This document shows positions 34,966 to 45,800 of a stretch of DNA of 64,000 nt, piece by piece. Under the pieces are notes generated by a model. The model saw only the letters and a list, made by a program, of their open reading frames with translations, was not told the DNA's origin and searched no databases. Position numbers and translations under genes: made by a program. The stretch is from Letharia columbiana (lineage: Eukaryota > Ascomycota > Lecanoromycetes > Lecanorales > Parmeliaceae), in the NCBI RefSeq assembly GCF_014066305.1, contig NW_023501059.1:124001-188000 (forward strand), given 5' to 3'. How positions within the stretch are numbered: position 1 is the first letter of the stretch; each line of letters opens with the position of its first letter.

Positions 34966-36729
34966 GCGCTCGATTGATGGCGGAAGCCTTTCTTTTCACG
35001 TCCATTTCATATCCATCCAAGCTTCCCACATCCCTTTCAGCATCAATACGTCTTTGCACCAATAGCATCGAGAAGGCCGTTGGAACGTAGACGCGTAGGC
35101 ACTTAACAGAGCCCATTAATGCCATCTAATGAGTCCTACGACGCGGCCGTGATTGCCACAATAATTGATACCCTAAGGAGTCTAGTCACTTCTACACAAA
35201 AGGCTACCGAATCGTTCCATCTTAGCCCATGCTCTGAATAAATTACCAATCTGGCGAGCAGAAGAATGAATGTCAGCCAGCAAGGATAGACTACGTATTC
35301 CCCAAAGGTAGAGGAGACAGCCATCACATTTAGAAAAACAATACCCTGCGGGAGGTTTTCCAGATGTCTATATAAGAGGGATATAAAACCGGCATCGAGA
35401 CTCAACCCCACCCCTCCCCCCTCCCATTGCAGCTCATCATCCCTCTATCCTTTCAACATTCGCCCAACGCGCTCTCTCAATGCATCAAAACACCATTTCC
35501 ACCGCGCCACACAGCCGTGTCTGTAACACTTTCCATCACGATCGACACCCGCGACTTTGACCCTGTGACGGCATGCATCCTGTGATAAAGGTCCTAACAT
35601 CGAGGCCGGCTGGCGAACAGACCTGACAACTGAGTCCGAAGCGGGACCGGCAGGAAAGACAGCGCACACCGACTCATACCGTTTCGCCGGGGGGCAGGGA
35701 CGAGATACAAGAACGGGGCGGGTGGCCGAAACCCAACGTTGGACCCAGCAGCGAGGGAACGGGCTGAGGAGACACCAAGGTAGAGAGAGAGAGAGAGAGG
35801 GGGGAGTGAATGCTACGGCGGAAAAATGGTCGCCGGGAGTCATGAACAGAAAGCACCACGGCCCTCGTACGGCGGTCCCGTGAAAAAAAAAAAGGAGAAA
35901 AAAGAAAAAAAGGGAGGTAGTTGCCAACCTGCTTCCGGAACGCCACATCATCTAGCGGTAGGGAAAGTAAGTCCGATGGACCCAACGCAACAGAGCCGCT
36001 TTTCGGAACCGATGTTCTACCCGGGGTACACTCACTCTACTCACGCCCATATCAGCCTAGCGGTGTCATCCCAACCATGCCCCCGTCCGACTCTCCGCCA
36101 ACGTAACTGACCAAGCGCCGTCGTTCCTGCCACAGCGTTTGGTCTTGCTCTAGGGAGCGCAAAAGAGCGTATCGAGGCAATGGGGGGTGGATGCGACGCG
36201 AGATTATGCGGAGCGAGGAATGTTTCGAAAATGAAGAGAGGGAATGTCTCCGAGTGGAGATGGATATCTCCGAATCGAGATGGGAATCTTTGGGAGATAG
36301 GTTCCCCTGTCACCCGCGACGGTGAAACGTGACCATGCCGTCCAAGCCCAGCCCGCCACAATTGATTTGAGTGGGGGTGAGGCCAGGGGGTTGGCAGATT
36401 TGTGTATGAATATGAGCTCAAAATTTGACTAGGATACTGCAGACTCTTCAACCACAATGGCCTTCATTGTGTAGTTGAGTCTCGCCGAGTGCTCTGATGT
36501 CTCAATATGACTCCACGAGACCTGTAGCAAAGCTCTTCGGGCTTGATCAATTGCATGGCTGTATGCGTATGGGCAGGAAAACTTGGTGGGGTTCACCAAC
36601 CGGACTTCCTTCTCACGGGTCCATGATGTCTAATTGTTTCCATGAGAGCCTCCAAGTCATTAATTAGGTCAGTCAGTCAGTCAACCAAGAGCCATATCAT
36701 GCGCCCCAAGACAGACAACAACAACAGCA
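34966..36729. other. Gene-poor spacer
   Basis: About 1.7 kb with pyrimidine- and purine-rich patches. Several overlapping minus-strand frames (35445-36457) show biased composition and no domain. A (GA)n microsatellite lies at 35782-35799. Confidence 0.45.
35782..35799 (+). repeat. (AG)n microsatellite
   Basis: Nine consecutive AG units followed by a G run. Confidence 0.9.
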
Positions 36730-37888
36730 CTAAACATACACAGCCTGCCTCTTCCTCCTAAGATAGTCACCAGCCGAGATCGCCTTCCATCTCCTCGGTA
36801 CCTCCTCGCTCCAGCACCCCGGTAAAGCTTCGACGACGGTCGCGGGATCAGGGGATGCGAAAAACGGAACGCTGTATCTCGCTGGCGTCATCTCGTCTCC
36901 GCCGATTGTCGAGTTTGGAGGCTCTACAACCCTGTGCACCGTATTCTTCCAGCGCCCATTACTCCACCTCATGAGCAAGTACCCCACGTTCACCACGACC
37001 GTTCCCGGCTTCGGCTCCACCCTCCTGAAACGGCCTTCCTTTTCGAACCCCGCACTCGTCTCCGTGTTTGCGGAGCCTGGCTCCGCAATCTCCAATCCGC
37101 CGACGTCGTCCTGGAAGAGGAGCGTCAGGGTGCCGAAATCGGAGTGTGCGGGGATGCGAGTGTGGGCGCCTGAGAGGAGATCTTTCGTGGGCAAAGCAGG
37201 ATAGTAGAGCAGACTCATAGCAAATAATGACGCTTCATGAAATTGTGCCAGTGAATCGGCGGGAGCAAGGTGCAGCGCAATGGACAACGCGTCCAGCAAT
37301 TGCCGTACAAGCTTCGAACACTCCTGGTAAAACATCTCCATGAACTCGCGGAACCCCGGTAACAGCTCCTCAGGTGGCCATAGATTAGTTTGCTCATCCT
37401 CGTCCGGGTTCCCAGTATCGAAGCTCTCTTTGATGCAGACGCGCTCGCGTACCTTTTCGCGTCCGACGCCGACGTAGCCACGGTAGATCGACTTATCAGG
37501 CGGGCGTCGTATGAGATTCTTCTTGGATTCAGAAAGCGCAAAGAAGCGCTTGCTCTGTGCGTGACGATGCATTAGCGATGATTGTCGATGCAAAGGACCT
37601 AAGATTCCAGGTGATCGAGAATGGGCGACGGCGAGGGAAAGGCAGCCATTAAATCAAAGACGAATGGAAAGCTCCTTGCGTTACAACATAAGAAGATGAA
37701 ACTCGGGCGTTTACCCATTGGAAACACTCATCCACCTTATCTTGATCGATACCATGGTTGCTCACATACAAGAAGCCGACGGAGCGGAACGCTGCATCGA
37801 TGGCCGAGGCAACCTGTTCGCGTCTGTCAGTCGAACCGTTCAGGAATTGGTCAAAGTCTATCAGCGGAATCGCTGAGTCTGCATTCAT
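36730..37888 (-). CDS. 2-oxoglutarate/Fe(II)-dependent dioxygenase (isopenicillin N synthase-like)
   Basis: Two exons (37888-37715 and 37554-36730) encode 332 aa. Exon 1 carries the DIOX_N start IPLIDFDQFL and GFLYVSNHGID; the 160-nt intron joins FQW to SKRFFALSESKK. The iron ligands are H and D of IPAHSDFGTL (about 195, 197) and distal His of NTVHRV (about 265). The 2OG-binding Arg is in PARYSVPFF (about 284). LWPPEELLPGFREFM matches WLPEDVLPGFREFM of the gene at 7875-9086, so the two are related, but intron positions differ. The substrate is unknown; the family includes gibberellin-oxidase-like and secondary-metabolism enzymes. No backbone biosynthetic gene is nearby. Confidence 0.92.
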
Positions 37889-38336
37889 GTCGGGCCCCTA
37901 TATTTCCATCAGACCACTTTTGTAGTGGGAGATGATGAAAAGCTGGCATTGCTAGCTCGAGTCTGCATTATAATCACCTTGAGAATGCTTAGTCATGATG
38001 ACGTTTGGAAGTGTCAGATGCTATTGTAGAGGTGGTGGATGTGGACGGCCCATTCTCTCTAATCAGTCTGCACGCCAGCGATTTTGATTTGTTGGTGACT
38101 AAAGTGATGGCGGAATTTGCCCTGGATATAAGACGCAAGGCCTATGAAGACCTTGGTGACGAGGGAGCTTTGGATTCGATGAATCCTCGATTAAAAGATA
38201 GATTGAGTCCAAATCCAATCGAAACGTTTCAGCGGTAGCAAGTTCAATTCTTGCTCCTGGCCAACTTGTCTGCCCCCCTATCCATTTAGTGCCACAGTAG
38301 TATCAGAGCAAGTGACACCACACAAGCAACACAGCA
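37889..38336. other. Intergenic
   Basis: A plus-strand frame (38005-38238) begins with GTG and has no motif. No gene is supported. Confidence 0.4.
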
Positions 38337-38923
38337 CTAGATTGATGGAGAGTGTTTCACAGCTTCACCCCTGAAAAGTATGCTGCCATTCACGCCAGCT
38401 GACCGATTCATACCTGCCGTTTGGAATGGCGCTACCACGGTCCCGCCACCCATCCTTTCTCGACCCGCCATAACCATTGCACGGATGCCGTCACTAGGGC
38501 TAGCATTCGTGGTTATAGCTGGTAGCGAAAGACCGACTGTTCGGGTGCCTATCTTGAGTATGTAGGACCCGAGACATATTAGTGTACCATCAGCCACTGT
38601 AAAACCCTAGCCACCAGGCCTGAGCGTATGTCCATCAACGATGCGATGAGACTGCCGGCTCCGGCCGTGATGGTCACGGTACCAACGGTCATGGAGAACA
38701 GTACAGCGGTCAAACTATTAGCTGCGAAAACAACAGTCTTTGTCTGACTGCCAACGACAAGTCCAGAAGAACCCAGAGAGACTAGCGCCCCATCAACTGT
38801 CATCCCAGAAGCTGCGGGCTTGAGGGTCGTTCCGCCAACAAGGACTGCATTTAAGCCTATACTAACAGTCTCGCTACCCACCGGAACACTGGGCTGCTGA
38901 ACTGTAACGGTGAGCTGAGGCAA
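38337..38923 (-). pseudogene. Fragment of a fungal Gly/Val/Thr-rich repeat protein
   Basis: Two minus-strand frames carry the repetitive motif seen in large fungal surface-type proteins. 38923-38579 reads TVDGALVSLGSSGLVVGSQT and similar. After a one-step frame change near 38600 it continues as GFTVADGTLICLGS and ILKIGTRTVGLSLP. The frame break and the missing N- and C-terminal parts indicate a truncated, decayed gene next to the LINE. The composition is not RIP-like. An unrecognised intron at the break cannot be excluded. Confidence 0.55.
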
Positions 38924-39659
38924 AGTTGATTTTCAGCCGCGGTCCGAACATCCAGAAACAGGAATAAAACCCCGATTTCGAAGGATTTGTATCATCTGCA
39001 CGAAGAAGGGACAAGCGACGGAATGGGGTGACATTAAAGACCTGCATGGCTGACAGAAGTGGCGAATTCGGGACTGAGAGCAGCGAAGGAAGTGGCGTCT
39101 ATGCATTTGAGGAAGAATAGGTAGGACCGAAAGGGTTAATATGATGGGCTGTGCACGCTCCACCCCTGTAAGCGACAGGCATGATTCCTAGTCCCTCCAG
39201 TAGGATAAATAGTAACTTCAGCATTGGGGATGCCTTAGCTCCGCACTCTGCAGTAAGCATGCAGTCAGCTGACCCTCCGTCAATTTCTTAGCTGTCGGGA
39301 TACTCTCTAAGCACTACTCGTAAGGCTTGCTGCCTGCTCCCGTACCGGAGCCGGGCCTAGTGTGGGGTTTTGAAATGAATCAGGGAAGACAACGATGGCT
39401 GCTCTGGCCTATACATTATTGAGAGGTCGAAGAACAAAGTTGATGATCCTCCCAACAGTTTGGAAAAAAAAAATTTTTTTTTTGATTGATTACATCATAC
39501 TACCCTGAAGTCTTACCCTAGTGGCCGACTATACGAGTTACGTAATCTATCTAATCCTTTCAGCTAATTATATGATCTCAAATAAATGAGACTATATAAG
39601 TCACCGTCATGGTTCTACGTTTTATTAAACTTGATCCTTAAAAGAAAATAAACTTTATT
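38924..39659. other. Intergenic flank of the LINE
   Basis: No gene is seen. An A10-T10-like palindromic run sits at about 39463-39482. The sequence becomes T-rich towards the LINE poly(A) end. Confidence 0.45.
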
Positions 39660-40205
39660 ACTAAAAACCCCCCTTTTTTTTATTATTTTTTTTTTTTTTA
39701 AATTTTTTTTATTAAATTTTTTTTTTTTTTTTTTTTAAAAGAACTTAATATTATTTAATAAGTCTTATACTTCTTATAAAGTCTATCGCTATAGAGATAT
39801 AGCGTAGCTTTTATTAGTATATCCTTATAAGTAATAACTCTCTCTTTTACTTTCTTCTCTCTTTAATTTATTATATTTCTCGCTTTTTTACTAAATAATC
39901 TATATTCGTAAAGAATATACCGAGTCGTCTACTTCGCTTTACACTTATATTCTTTATTCTCTATATTTAATACTTATCGATTATAAAGAAAGATCTTAAG
40001 ATCTATTTTCTTAATTCTTATTTATATTATTAGCGATGTCTTAGCGCGCTTAACTCTTAAATATAGAAGTTATATTTATTTTAACGATATTAATTAAATT
40101 CTTCTAAGAATATCGCCTCGCTTCTTATTAGTTTATTTAATAGTCTATTATTTTATCGCGTAATTTCTAATAGCTATCTTAATTGTCGATATTATTCTTA
40201 TCTAT
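39660..40205 (-). mobile_element. Tad1-like LINE relic, 3' segment (ORF2 C-terminus and poly-A tail)
   Basis: Very AT-rich. On the minus strand it reads as the end of a LINE ORF2: RVKRAKTSLII, then IRIKKIDLKIFLYNR, then the terminal Cys/His block as YKCKAK.TTRYILYEYRL (39891-39950). The last is TTRHILCECRLF-like with Cys/His codons turned to Tyr by RIP. The frame ends KATLYLYSDRLYKKYKTY. It is followed on the minus strand by a long A-run (T-run 39674-39736 on plus), as expected for a LINE 3' end. This segment continues the ORF2 that is cut at about 42840. Confidence 0.8.
39674..39736 (-). repeat. Poly-A tail of the LINE (T-rich on plus)
   Basis: Runs of T of 8 to 22 bases broken by short A groups, directly beyond the decayed ORF2 end on the minus strand. 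Confidence 0.75.
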
Positions 40206-40614
40206 ATAACAAGTAAAGGCCTATGAATTAAATTCATGGAGTTGGATTTTTCTAAGTCAAATCGAATTTTAGCCCTAGCCCTAAGTCAAATCGAACTCTG
40301 ATCGCTTGCTGTGCGTTTTTGACCTACTTCTACTACTATAAAATTGATTTAATCTATATAGTATATAGGTATATATGTGCGGAGAGAGGCGCGCTAAGGC
40401 CTAATTAGGAAGGTGTAATAATTGCTTATAAAAAATAGAGAAAGGCTATGTTCTTATAATAAGAAGTATCGAAATATCGAAAAGAAATGGAGATAACGTG
40501 CTAATTAGTGGTGTGAATCCCACAATATCTCCTGCCGCAGTGAAATTTTTCGAATAATGAAATAGCTGTAGACATCGGACGATTTTAATTCGTTTAAATA
40601 TGCATCGTTCCGGA

Positions 40615-41965
40615 GTGATGATTTGATGTGGAACCGTGGAGAGTATATGACGTGGGATCTTGGAGAGCTGTCTTGACGATGGTGGCCTTGTTGCCGCTTG
40701 GTTTCTCCGTAGTGTTCTCTATAGTGTTCTCCGCAGTGTTCTCCGCATTTGTCTATTGTAGTTCCTCCTCTTACTCCTTAATGTAGTGGGGATGATAGGC
40801 TAAGTTGTAGTGGTGTTCTTCGCTTGCTGAGTGATGATTTGATGTGGAATTGTGGAGAGTATATGACGTGGGATCTTGGAGAGCTGAGCCGTGTTCTTGA
40901 CGATGGTGGCCTTGTTGCCGCTTGATTTCTCCGCAGTGTTCTCCGCATTTGCCTGTTGTAGTTCCTCGTCTTACTCCTCCTCTTGTAGAGTATCAGATTG
41001 AGTGGCTAGCTGAGTGGCTGACTGAGTGGATAACTGATATGACGTGGGATCTTGGAGAGCTGAGCCGTGTTCTTGGTGCTGGGGGCCTTGTTGTCGCTTG
41101 GTTTCTCCGCAGTGTTCTCCATAGTGTTCTCCGCAGTGTTCTCCGCATTTGCCTGTTGTAGTTCCTCCTCTTACTCCTTAATGTAGTGGGGATGACAGGC
41201 TAAGTTGTAGTGGTTTTCTCCGCTTGCTGAGTGATGATTTGATGTGGAACCGTGGAGAGTATATGATGTGGGATCTTGGAGAGCTGAGCCGTGTTCTTGG
41301 TGCTGGGGGCCTTGTTGCCGCTTGGTTTCTCCGCAGTGTTCTCCATAGTGTTCTCCGCAGTGTTCTCCGCATTTGCCTGTTGTAGTTCCTCCTCTTACTC
41401 CTTAATGTAGTGGGGATGATAGGTCAAGTTGCAGTGGTGTTCTCTGCTTGTTGAGTGATGATTTGATGTGGAACGGCCAAGTTGCAGTGGTGTTCTCCGC
41501 TTGCTGAGTGATGATTTGATTTGGAACCGTGGAGAGTATATGACGTGGGATCTTGGAGAGCTGAGCCGTGTTCTTGACGATGGTGGCCTTGTTGTCGCTT
41601 GATTTCTCCGTAGTGTTCTCCGTATTTGCCTGTTGTAGTTCCTTCTCTTACTTCTTAATGTAGTGGGGATGATAGGCTAAGTTACAGTGGTGTTCTCCGC
41701 TTGCTGAGTAATGATTTGATGTGGAATCGTGGAGAGTATATGACGTGGGATCTTGGAGAGCTGAGCCTGTTCTTGGTGCTGGGGGCCTTGTTGTCGCTTG
41801 GTTTCTCCGTAGTATTCTCCGTATTCGCCTGCTGTAGTGACTTCTCTTACACTGGCTGAGTGGATTGATGTGAGATCGTGGAGAGTAGGCCTGTTGTGTT
41901 ACTGCTGCTGATGACTGTCTCCGCAATGTTCTCCGTAGTGTTCTCCGTATTCGCCTATTATAGAT
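40615..41965 (+). repeat. Degenerate tandem repeat array, about 200-bp unit
   Basis: Six to seven diverged copies of a unit that starts GTGATGATTTGATGTGGAA and contains GACGTGGGATCTTGGAGAGC, TGGCCTTGTTG.CGCTTG and TAATGTAGTGGGGATGA. The GACGTGGGATC block recurs near 40650, 40865, 41040, 41265, 41540 and 41740, so spacing varies from about 175 to 275 bp. Inside each unit a 12-bp minirepeat (GTGTTCTCCGCA or GTGTTCTCCGTA) occurs one to four times. The minus strand has Arg/Thr-rich open frames across the array, which I take as by-products of the repeat. Confidence 0.88.
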
Positions 41966-41979
41966 CCTTCTCTTATTTA

Positions 41980-42545
41980 ACTGAGTGCGAGGGTATCGAG
42001 GGTAAATGTGTTTATATTAGTGGAATTAATAGAATTAATAGAATTAGTAGAATTGATAGAATGATGAAAGAAGAATGATTATATAAATAGGTGGAAGGAT
42101 TATTATTCGATCCCGGACGCGTTTGGTGTGACTATAATATTTGAATGTTAGTTTAACTTATTTATCGCTGGCTTGAGAGGAGTATATAGGGGAGGATATA
42201 TCCGTTTAGGCACCTTTTGAGAGCCTTTTAACGCTCTTTTTAAGGGTTTTTTAATACGTTTATAAGCAGTAGTAGATAGCTATTAAGCTCGCTTACGGCC
42301 TCGATTATTAATAATAATAGATTCGTTAAGAGATAGTTTAAGGGCGTTAGTAAGGGGCTCTAATTAGATTAGACGAGGGGTATCGAAGACGATTATATTT
42401 ATATTAATAGAATTAATAGAATTAATAGAATTAATAGAATTAATAGAATAGTAAAAGAATAATAAATAGATGAAAGGATTATTATTCGATCTCGGACGCG
42501 TCTAATGTAATTATTATAACTATTATATTTAAATATTTATTTTAT
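41980..42545 (+). repeat. Direct duplication with unequal RIP (41980-42170 and 42370-42545)
   Basis: Both copies contain a TTTATATTA.TGGAATTAATAG-type stretch of repeated AGAATTA, then GGATTATTATTCGATC.CGGACGCGT. The left copy keeps many C/G bases (CGATCCCGGACGCGTTTGGT). The right copy shows C-to-T and G-to-A changes (CGATCTCGGACGCGTCTAAT). Confidence 0.8.
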
Positions 42546-42839
42546 TCATTAATAGTAAGTTAAATTTCATTATTTTTACAGCGTTAGAAAGCGTATACCG
42601 AGTTCTATAATTTACGAAATTATAAAGAAATAGTATTCGTAGGGAGCTGGTTATTTTAGAGTGTAAAACTTCTATATATAAATTTTTAATAAGGAAGCTT
42701 AAGAGGGCTAGCGGGCTAACTTAGTTAGTCTAGTCAAAAGGCGTAATAACCTCGAATTGATAATTGGCTGCATATATAAATTCAAGGTTTTCAAGCTTAG
42801 TTCTATCTTATTCTTTTATATATATTAATTAATAATTAA

Positions 42840-45800
42840 ACTATTTCGTTAGTATTTATCTTTACTCTTTTATTATAAACTACTCACTTTCGTTAATTAA
42901 TAGCCTTCTTCGCCTCTCTATTTACTTATTTATTATCGTCGATATTAATATATATCGAAATTTAATATAATTCTATTACTATCTCGAGATATCTTAGCGA
43001 ATTAATAATCTATACTATTTATATTATATAGATCTATCTTAAATACTTATTTAAGTCTTCGATAGTCTAAATCGATATTTAATTATCTATATTTACTATA
43101 ACTCTACTAAGTTATAGTTTTATTTAATATATAACTACTATAGTTAGAGCTTAAAGAATATTATATAGCTTCGTTAAATATATCGTATATTAATCGCTTA
43201 AGTCTAAATAGATATTAAAAGTAGAATTAATATCTAACGATATAGTTAAAGCTCTTACCTTTTTATTAATTCTACTATTATCTATATATATTATTATATA
43301 ATTCTTATTAATCGATCTTTTAATTAGTTCTTTAACGACTTTCTTAATCTTATAAATTATCGTTTTAGAAGACTCTTAGTTAAGAGTAACGCTAAAAGAG
43401 CGTAGTTTCTTAATCTTATTAATATCGCCGTATTATTCTTCGAATCTATTAATATATCGCTTTAGTAAATTTAGTTTTCTATTCTTCTTAGATTTTCTTT
43501 TTAGACTTTTATCACTCGAATCGTAACTTAATAATCTCGCTATATATTAAACTAATAGCGATTTATAAGATAGCTTTCGAGGTAATCTTATCTAGCTATT
43601 ATTTAACTAATAAAAGATACGCTTTTATATCGAGTATTAAAATAAATATAATCTTAAATACTTTAGTTATCTTTTTCTCTATTTATAATTAAATTCTTTA
43701 TAATAATAAGAGATAAGTTTTATTATAGTTAATAATATCTTCGGGCTAATATTATATTAAGTAATAATATATTATTTATAAAATAATTATCATCTAATAG
43801 AGCTATCTTATACTCTTATAATTATTATCTTATATCGATTTAATAATTCTCGCTAATATATCGATACTTTTAATAGTCTTAGATTAAATCTTCTTATTAT
43901 AATAACTTTATAAAAGTTTAAAATTAATTTCGACTTCTAGATAGTAGATAAAGCGTCTTATCTTAATATATTATCTCTTATTAAGTTATAGAGAATAGTC
44001 TAAACTAAATCTCTATTTTCTATTAAGATATAATAGTTAATATTTATTAAGATTAAACTCTAATTCGTATTATAACGCCTACTTTTATATAAACTTCGTT
44101 ATAGATTTTACGAAGAGCGTTATAGTTTTTCTCGATAGAGTCTCTTACTATTAAAAGGCTTATATCGTCTATAAAGCCGATAACTATTATTTCTAAATTA
44201 GCGCGATTATTATATTTATTAATAAGATCTAAGTTATAGAAGAGATAAAGTATAGATAATAGCGATAATTCTTAAGGAATTTTAATTACTATAAGAGTCT
44301 TTAATATAGAGTATTCGCTTATTTTTAATACTATTATTCTATTAAATAAGAATAATTCTATTTAGTTAACTACTCTTATATCGATTTTTCGCTTTTAAAG
44401 ATTATAGAGTAGTCGAGGATAAGAGATTTTATTATATATATCTGAAACGTCTAGTAATAACATCGTAGTTACTTTATTAGAGTTCTAGATTTAATATATT
44501 CTTTCTAGAAGATAATAAATATCGTATTTATATAATCGTAATCTATAATCTTCTATATATATAATCGATAGAAGTCTATATATTTTCGCAAGATATACTA
44601 TTCTTCTAGTAAGAATAAATTTTATTACCTTTTCTATAGTATTAAGTAGAGCTATTAATTAATATCCTTTAAAAATCGAGTAATTCTTATTTAACTTCGA
44701 AAGAATAATTATTATCGATATTCTAAAGTACTCTAAGTAGTAGCCGTTTATTATATATATATTAAATATTCTATATAGATAAAGGAGTAACGACTTTAGA
44801 ATCTTCTTAAGAATTAGATTAGAGATTACGTCTTCTCTTAAGACTCTCTTTAACGATACTTACGTTATAGTCTTTCTTATCTTATTTACAATAATTATAT
44901 TTATTAGATAAACTTATAGATATATTATATTAATGCTAATATTATCTAACTTCGTCTATATCGATAATAAGAAGAATATTCTTATAAAAAGATTTACCTT
45001 CGAGTCTAGTTCGTTATATTCTTATTTATCTTTATTAAATAGCGGAGAGAGATATATCTATATTATAAGTTATTTTCTAATCTACTTAATCTTTTTTCAT
45101 ATTATTTATAACGACTTATACGCCTCTATTATAAACTCTCTAAACACCTTTCTAATAATTCTCTTAATTAAATTATTTTTAAAGTTCTTAGCGACTTTAT
45201 ACTTATTCTATACTTTCTTTAAGAGTATTATTCTTTAATTTCTTTTTAGTAATTTATAACGTCTTTATACTTTTTTATATTTTAATATAAATTCTAATCT
45301 AGATTATAGCGATAATTTAATAATCGAAATAAACTTCTCTATAGTTACTTAAATAGAGTTAATAATAATTACTATTTAATAATCGATACTATCGTTAATA
45401 AGATTTTTATTATTTCTCGAGGAATTAACTAGATACTCTTTCGATACTATAACTCTAGCGAGTATTTCTCTTAAGATCTCGATATCTAATTTATTAAAGT
45501 TTTAACATATTATTAATACTAACTCTATTACGACTAGCTTAAACTTTATAAAAATTAAAAAATAGTTAGATTTACTTTTAAAATTATTTTCGATATTATA
45601 ATTAATAATATTTATTATTAATACTAGAGTAGTAAATAGTAGATCTATTATTATTTAATAGTTTTCTTTATATATTATCGTTTCTATTAATAATACTTAT
45701 TCTATAGCGAATTCTTTCGCTATAAATATTAATTCTTCTACTCTCTTATTAATACGAGTATTTAATTTTCTTTATATTATATAATAAAGATTAAAGTCGC

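Larger units (their letters stand above)
40206..42840. mobile_element. About 2.6-kb segment inserted in the LINE, of unknown type
   Basis: The LINE ORF2 stops at about 42840 (minus-strand KRVKINTNEIV, just after RNase H) and resumes at about 40200. Between them lies DNA of mixed composition: normal GC at 40210-42160, moderately AT-rich at 42170-42840. It contains a tandem array (40615-41965) and a direct duplication (41980-42170 with 42370-42545). I see no clear terminal inverted repeats, LTRs or transposase, so the type of insertion is unknown. Boundaries are approximate. A rearrangement rather than transposition could also explain it. Confidence 0.6.

Noticed and set aside
7875..37888. Secondary-metabolite gene cluster
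   Set aside because: Three oxygenases are present, but there is no core synthase, P450, transporter of the usual type or pathway regulator between them.
38236..38262. tRNA T-arm-like GCAAGTTCAATTCTTGC
   Set aside because: The stem-loop looks like a tRNA T-arm, but no matching acceptor strand, anticodon arm or D-arm lies upstream, so no tRNA is called.
40615..41965. CRISPR array
   Set aside because: Units are about 200 bp, diverged and contiguous, with no spacer/repeat pattern, and the genome is eukaryotic.
44933..45238. 101-aa open frame rich in Ile, Leu and Tyr
   Set aside because: It lies inside the RIP-mutated LINE on the opposite strand. AT-rich composition creates it.
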